A stretch of 64,000 bases of DNA from Streptomyces sp. NRRL WC-3605 (GTDB lineage Bacteria; Actinomycetota; Actinomycetes; Streptomycetales; Streptomycetaceae). Within the stretch, counting starts at the first letter, position 1. Each line of letters begins with the position of its first letter. The translations under genes and the position numbers were made by a program. This document shows, piece after piece, positions 59,994 to 64,000 of the stretch. The stretch covers positions 9,916-73,915 of the forward strand of contig NZ_LLZN01000081.1 of the NCBI RefSeq assembly GCF_001509795.1. Direction: 5' to 3'. Under the pieces are notes generated by a model. The model saw nothing but the letters and a program-made list of their open reading frames with translations, searched no databases and was not told the origin of the DNA.

Positions 59994-62552
59994 ATGGCAT
60001 TCAATCACTTACCGGCAGGCGTGCACGACGCCTTGGTCCCATTGTCCGTCACGCCAGTGACACACTCGGTGCCGATGGCCAAGAATCACCGATCCGATCG
60101 ATCCCCGACGGGCCCCGTCTCCCGGGTGGACCCGGGCGCGGTGCTGGGCCGACTCGCCTCGGGGCCGAGTCGGGCTTCGCGCATCACTCATACGGAGCAT
60201 GTGCCCCCGCGAGCAGGGCGTCATGCCGTCTGGCCCGACCGGATCCGCGCCGAGGTCATCGCCGCCGTGCAGGGCGCCGGGATCGAACATCCCTGGGCCC
60301 ACCAGGCACGCGCCGCCGAGCACGCCCTGGACGGCGAGTCCGTGGTCGTCGCCACGGGCACCGCCTCCGGCAAGTCCCTCGCGTACCTGGTGCCGGTCCT
60401 CTCCACCCTCCTGGACGGCTCCGAGGCCCCGAACGGACGCGGCGCCACCACCCTGTACCTGTCGCCGACGAAGGCGCTCGCGGCGGATCAGTGCCGCTCC
60501 GTGAAGGAACTTTCACATCCGCTGGGCAATTCGGTCCGGCCGGCCGTGTACGACGGCGATACGCCGTTCGAGGAACGCGAGTGGATCCGCCAGTACGCGA
60601 ACTACGTCCTCACCAACCCCGACATGCTCCACCGGGGCATACTCCCGTCCCACCCCCGCTGGTCCTCCTTCCTGAAGGCGCTGAAGTACGTCGTCGTCGA
60701 CGAGTGCCACACCTACCGCGGTGTCTTCGGCTCCCACGTCGCCCAGGTGCTGCGGCGCCTGCGCCGCCTGTGCGCCCGCTACGGCTCCTCCCCCGTCTTC
60801 CTGCTGGCCTCCGCCACCGCCGCCGAGCCCGCCGTCGCGGCGCGGCGCCTGACCGGGCTGCCGGTCGTGGAGATCGCCGACGACGCCTCCCCACGCGGCG
60901 AACTCGTCTTCGCCCTCTGGGAACCCCCGCTCACCGAACTCCAGGGTGAGAAGGGCGCACCCGTCCGGCGTACCGCCACCGCCGAGACGGCGGACCTCCT
61001 GACCGACCTCGCGGTGCAGGGCATCCGCTCGGTCGCCTTCGTCCGCTCCCGGCGCGGCGCCGAGCTCATCTCGGTCATCGCGCAGGAACGGCTCGCCGAA
61101 GTAGATCGTTCGCTCGCCGGGCGTGTCGCGGCCTACCGGGGCGGCTACCTCCCCGAGGAGCGACGCGCCCTGGAGCAGGCTCTGCACTCCGGCGAACTCC
61201 TCGGCCTGTCCGCCACCACCGCCCTGGAACTCGGCATCGACGTCTCCGGCCTGGACGCCGTCCTGATCTCCGGCTATCCGGGCACCCGTGCCTCCCTGTG
61301 GCAGCAGGCGGGGCGGGCCGGCCGCTCCGGGCAGGGCGCGCTGGCCGTCCTGGTCGCCCGCGACGACCCGCTGGACACCTACCTCGTCCACCACCCGGAG
61401 GCCCTCTTCGACCGCCCGGTGGAGTCGACGGTCCTCGACCCCGACAACCCGTACGTCCTCGCACCCCACCTGTGCGCGGCCGCCGCCGAGGTCCCGCTCA
61501 CCGAGGAGGACCTGGTCCTCTTCGGCCCGGAGGCCGAGGGCCTGCTGCCCCAGCTGGAGGCCGCGAAGCTGCTGCGCCGCCGCACCAGGGCGTGGCACTG
61601 GACCCGCCGGGAACGGGCCGCCGACCTGACCGACATCCGCGGCGGGGGCGGCCGCCCTGTCCAGGTCGTCGAGGCCGGCACGGGCCGCCTGCTCGGCACC
61701 GTCGACGCGGGCGCCGCGCACACGAGCGTGCACGAGGGCGCGGTCCATCTGCACCAGGGCCGCACCTACCTCGTCCGCTCCCTCGACCTCGAGGACTCGG
61801 TCGCCCTGGTGGAGCAGGCGTCCCCGTCGTACTCCACGGTCGCCCGGGACACCACGGCCATCTCCGTCCTCGAGACCGAGACCGAGATCCCGTGGGGCGA
61901 CGGCCGCCTCTGCTACGGCTCCGTCGAGGTCACCAACCAGGTGGTCTCCTTCCTGCGGCGCCGGCTCATCACCGGCGAAGTGCTGGGCGAGACGAAACTC
62001 GACCTCCCTCCTCGGACACTGCGCACCCGCGCGGTGTGGTGGACGGTCACCGAGGACCAGCTCGACGAGGCCCGGATCACCCCGGAGATCCTCGGCGGCG
62101 CCCTGCACGCCGCCGAACACGCCTCGATCGGCCTGCTGCCCCTCTTCGCGACCTGCGACCGCTGGGACATCGGCGGCGTGTCGATCCCGCTGCACCCCGA
62201 CACGCTGCTCCCGACGGTCTTCGTCTACGACGGCCACCCCGGTGGCGCCGGCTTCGCGGAGCGCGCCTTCCACACGGCCCGCGCCTGGCTGACGGCCACC
62301 CGCGAGGCCATCGCCTCCTGCGAGTGCGAGGCCGGCTGCCCGTCCTGCATCCAGTCCCCCAAGTGCGGCAACGGCAACGACCCACTGCACAAACGGGGAG
62401 CCGTACGGCTGCTGACGGTGCTGCTGAGGGAGGCGGCGGCGGCCGGGGCGGAGGAGGAGGCTGGGGCGGACGGGGCGGACGGGGAGGCCGGGGCGGAGGC
62501 GCAGGATCGCGCGGAAAGGGAAGCCCCGGCGGAGAGGGAAGCCCGGGCCTGA
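59994..62552 (+). CDS. DEAD/DEAH-box helicase with C-terminal DUF1998 zinc module (MrfA/Hrq1-like)
   Basis: 852 residues. SF2 motifs: VVATGTASGKSLAYLVPVLS (I), TLYLSPTKALAADQ (Ia), VVVDECHTYRG (II, DECH), LLASATAAEP (III), GLSATTALELGIDVSGLDAV (V) and QQAGRAGRSGQGALA (VI). The C-terminal four-Cys cluster CECEAGCPSC-N5-C belongs to DUF1998, as in B. subtilis MrfA, which acts in mitomycin-damage repair, and yeast Hrq1. The low-complexity Glu/Ala tail ends EREAPAEREARA. ATG 59994 (MAFNHLPAGV) is preferred; ATG 60075 is an alternative. It is next to tad pilus genes, a recurrent actinobacterial arrangement. Confidence 0.92.
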   Translation: MAFNHLPAGVHDALVPLSVTPVTHSVPMAKNHRSDRSPTGPVSRVDPGAVLGRLASGPSRASRITHTEHVPPRAGRHAVWPDRIRAEVIAAVQGAGIEHPWAHQARAAEHALDGESVVVATGTASGKSLAYLVPVLSTLLDGSEAPNGRGATTLYLSPTKALAADQCRSVKELSHPLGNSVRPAVYDGDTPFEEREWIRQYANYVLTNPDMLHRGILPSHPRWSSFLKALKYVVVDECHTYRGVFGSHVAQVLRRLRRLCARYGSSPVFLLASATAAEPAVAARRLTGLPVVEIADDASPRGELVFALWEPPLTELQGEKGAPVRRTATAETADLLTDLAVQGIRSVAFVRSRRGAELISVIAQERLAEVDRSLAGRVAAYRGGYLPEERRALEQALHSGELLGLSATTALELGIDVSGLDAVLISGYPGTRASLWQQAGRAGRSGQGALAVLVARDDPLDTYLVHHPEALFDRPVESTVLDPDNPYVLAPHLCAAAAEVPLTEEDLVLFGPEAEGLLPQLEAAKLLRRRTRAWHWTRRERAADLTDIRGGGGRPVQVVEAGTGRLLGTVDAGAAHTSVHEGAVHLHQGRTYLVRSLDLEDSVALVEQASPSYSTVARDTTAISVLETETEIPWGDGRLCYGSVEVTNQVVSFLRRRLITGEVLGETKLDLPPRTLRTRAVWWTVTEDQLDEARITPEILGGALHAAEHASIGLLPLFATCDRWDIGGVSIPLHPDTLLPTVFVYDGHPGGAGFAERAFHTARAWLTATREAIASCECEAGCPSCIQSPKCGNGNDPLHKRGAVRLLTVLLREAAAAGAEEEAGADGADGEAGAEAQDRAEREAPAEREARA

Positions 62553-62693
62553 GGGGGAACCCCGGGCGGAGGCGCAGGCGGGGGATGCCGGCGGGGAGGC
62601 GGCCGGCAGCACGGGAGCAGATTCGGCCGAGGGGACGTCTTCGGCTCCGACCGGTCGGACTTCTTCGGCTCCCCCCGGAGGGAACTCTCCGGC

Positions 62694-63356
62694 TCAGCCC
62701 GGGGCGACCTCTCCGGCTGCGGACGAGGAGGAAGCGCGGGCGTAGGCGGTGGGCGTCGGCGCGCTCGGCCGGTACCTCGCGTAACCCTTACGGCTCCCCG
62801 CCGCGGGGGGGCCTTCTCCCTCTCGCGGGGTGGGCCCTTTCGGTCCCTCGGCCTTCTTTAGTCCCCCGGGCACGCCCGGCTCTCCAGACCCGCCCGCTCC
62901 TCCGGTGCCGCCCGGCACCTCGAGTACGCCCCCTCCTGCAACCTCACCCGGTGCCCCAGGCACAGCCGCTCCCCCGGGCCCCGCCCGAGCCCTGGCCTCC
63001 GCGGTGAAGGGCCCCCGTCCGGATGCCGCCGTCACGTCCGACACGTCGCCCACGACCGCGCACCGCACCAGGCGCGCCCCGCTCGCCTCGGCGACCCGCT
63101 CCGCCCGGGCGCAGGCCCCAGCCGTGCCCTCCGCCCAGTGGTCGGCCGCCGCGAGCGCCGCCAGATCCGCACCGCCCGCGGCCCGGTGCCGGATCACCAC
63201 CGCCTGCCCGAGGGCCAGCACCACGCCGAACACGACGCACAGGACGGCGATCAGGCCGAGGCTCCAGGCGGTGGCCGACCCCCGATCGGACCCGGCGACA
63301 CCTGCCCGGGACACCCCCACGAGGCGCCTACGCCCTCGTCCGCTCCCCGCGCTCAC
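62694..63356 (-). CDS. helicase/secretion-neighbourhood TadE-like protein
   Basis: 220 residues. GSATAWSLGLIAVLCVVFGV with a following VVLALGQAVVIRHRAAGGAD LAALAAADHWAEG is the TadE/TadG-like N-terminal pilin helix of the family that sits beside the helicase in actinobacterial tad loci. The C-terminal 90 residues are Gly/Pro/Glu-rich low complexity (GGTGGAGGSGEPGVPGGL), probably exposed. GTG 63356 overlaps the stop of the upstream TadE gene (GTGA). It is predicted to be a minor pseudopilin in Flp-type pilus or secretion assembly. Confidence 0.82.
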   Translation of the reverse strand: MSAGSGRGRRRLVGVSRAGVAGSDRGSATAWSLGLIAVLCVVFGVVLALGQAVVIRHRAAGGADLAALAAADHWAEGTAGACARAERVAEASGARLVRCAVVGDVSDVTAASGRGPFTAEARARAGPGGAAVPGAPGEVAGGGVLEVPGGTGGAGGSGEPGVPGGLKKAEGPKGPTPREGEGPPAAGSRKGYARYRPSAPTPTAYARASSSSAAGEVAPG

Positions 63357-63805
63357 GGCTCCACCCCCACCATCTCCTCCGCCGACGCCACGGCCTCCTC
63401 GCGTACCTCGAACGGCAGCCCGCGCAGCATCGGCGGTCTGGCCACCACAATCACCCGGACCACGCCCCCTTCCCGGGCCACCGTGACCTTCGCGCCGCGC
63501 GGGGCGACGTCGCCGGCCACCTTGATGACGGCGTCGTCCGGGTCCTGCCGGGCTGCCGCGCGAGCCCCGGTGCGGGCCGCGTCCACGCACTGGATCTGCG
63601 CCGCCACCGCGAGCAGCCCCCACACCAGCGCCATGGCGAACAGCACGAGCACCGGCAGCACGACAGCCGACTCGGCCGTCACGAACCCCCGGTCCGAGCC
63701 GAGCACACCGACCCGGCCCTTCCTGTCTGCCCTGCCTGCCGCGGGGGCCCCGCGGGCCGGACGACCGCCCGGCCCGCGTCCGTCGCCCCGCTCACGCCCC
63801 GCCAT
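63353..63805 (-). CDS. TadE-family minor pilin
   Basis: 150 residues. The hallmark GFVTAESAVVLPVLVLFAMA LVWGLLAVAAQIQCVDAART is a class III prepilin-like helix with the conserved Glu five residues in (TAES). RAAARQDPDDAVIKVAGDVA follows, and a C-terminal beta part. The basic 35-residue leader contains repeated Gly/Arg/Ala. The ATG at 63805 overlaps the end of the upstream pilin gene by 14 bp, and the stop overlaps the next start, so the three are one tightly packed operon. Confidence 0.87.
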   Translation of the reverse strand: MAGRERGDGRGPGGRPARGAPAAGRADRKGRVGVLGSDRGFVTAESAVVLPVLVLFAMALVWGLLAVAAQIQCVDAARTGARAAARQDPDDAVIKVAGDVAPRGAKVTVAREGGVVRVIVVARPPMLRGLPFEVREEAVASAEEMVGVEP

Positions 63806-63899
63806 CGAGCGCCCGCTTCACGATGCCCTGGAGCTCCGCACTGACCTCCCCGCTCGTCACGACTTTGTAGAGCACCACGGCGAAGGCCACCGCCGCCAC
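63792..63899 (-). pseudogene. DUF4244 Flp-type pilin, 5' part replaced
   Basis: The last 35 codons read VAAVAFAVVLYKVVTSGEVS and end in VKRALDGGA. That is the C-terminal half of the DUF4244 small pilin encoded before TadE genes in Streptomyces tad loci. The expected upstream part (a basic leader and a TAEYAVGT-like motif) is missing. At about 63900 the sequence turns AT-rich and the frame meets a stop near 63985. A GTG at 63932 could make a 46-residue chimera, but it has no ribosome site. The original gene is therefore probably broken. Confidence 0.72.
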
Positions 63900-64000
63900 G
63901 ATTATCTTGGGTGTCTGAGTTTCTTCAGGCACGTGAGGTAAGTGGGGTAGTTCTGCACTTGCCTTAACAGTATCCGAGGGGTGTCAGGCAAATTGGCTAT
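63900..64000. other. low-GC segment running off the right edge, likely inserted DNA
   Basis: About 48 of the last 100 bases are G or C, against roughly 73% elsewhere. The change is abrupt and coincides with the loss of the pilin reading frame. GGGTGTC occurs twice (63909-63915 and 63979-63985). No transposase or other protein can be read in the 100 bases available. It could be one end of an insertion sequence, a phage or element boundary, or a rearrangement junction. Confidence 0.6.

Noticed and set aside
62553..62690. Possible continuation of the helicase frame after its stop
   Set aside because: The purine-rich, repeat-like sequence continues the composition of the tail, but the TGA at 62550-62552 is clear and no frameshift evidence exists from one sequence.
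1..64000. CRISPR arrays, riboswitches, rRNA genes, phage or plasmid replication genes, and biosynthetic gene clusters
   Set aside because: I looked for regularly spaced repeats, known riboswitch-like leaders, integrases and assembly-line enzymes, and saw none. A covariance-model search would be needed to exclude small structured RNAs.

Overview
The window is high-GC actinobacterial DNA and looks like a Streptomyces chromosome. GC is about 73% by eye, with GTG, TTG and leaderless starts. The marker genes agree: tipA with its thiostrepton promoter, bldG with its anti-sigma partner, XRE/DUF5753 and DUF397 proteins, DUF3180 and DUF4232 proteins, and a TMK fused to an MFS domain. Most of it is conserved core chromosome. 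All assignments come from reading the sequence and from family knowledge; no database was searched.

Layout, left to right. 1-6 kb: a two-component pair (response regulator cut by the left edge), a MidA/NDUFAF7-like methyltransferase facing a nuoD paralogue, and a pair of bacterial PH-domain membrane proteins. 6-11 kb: a coiled-coil membrane protein, then a membrane esterase divergent from an MprF-type aminoacyl-lipid synthase. 11-19 kb: folate genes (folP, an NTF2-like gene, folB, folK, DUF3180) converging on folE, followed by ftsH, hpt and tilS. 19-26 kb: a zinc metalloprotease, a dacB-type D,D-carboxypeptidase, inorganic pyrophosphatase, a ThrE-type exporter, a DedA protein and a UPF0145 protein. 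26-30 kb: tipA divergent from gadB, a MITE-like insertion between gadB and a padR gene, and an aldehyde dehydrogenase.

30-43 kb is more accessory. It holds a regulatory cluster (XRE/DUF5753, ATP-binding kinase-like protein, DUF397) with shared repeats, a VOC-ArsR-SRPBCC operon with a promoter-embedded operator, lipoproteins, and a DUF2786 gene divergent from a Clp-N/HTH regulator that carries twin palindromes in its promoter. It continues with a short PolA-type polymerase, a glycosyltransferase, a Tat-exported glycoside-hydrolase-like protein behind a LacI-type operator, and a beta-lactamase-fold hydrolase. tRNA-Thr(CGT) lies at 43.5 kb.

43.7-64 kb is core again: a secreted TAP-like peptidase, holB, the MFS-TMK fusion and topA (replication and topology), a methyltransferase, a lipoprotein, the proton pyrophosphatase hppA, the anti-sigma gene and bldG, a MrfA-like helicase, and the distal end of a tad/flp pilus operon. 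That operon is broken at about 63.9 kb, where a DUF4244 pilin gene loses its 5' part to roughly 48% GC sequence that runs to the window edge. The strongest leads are this break, the MITE whose CTAG ends supply both neighbouring stop codons, and several operator layouts that can be read directly from the sequence.
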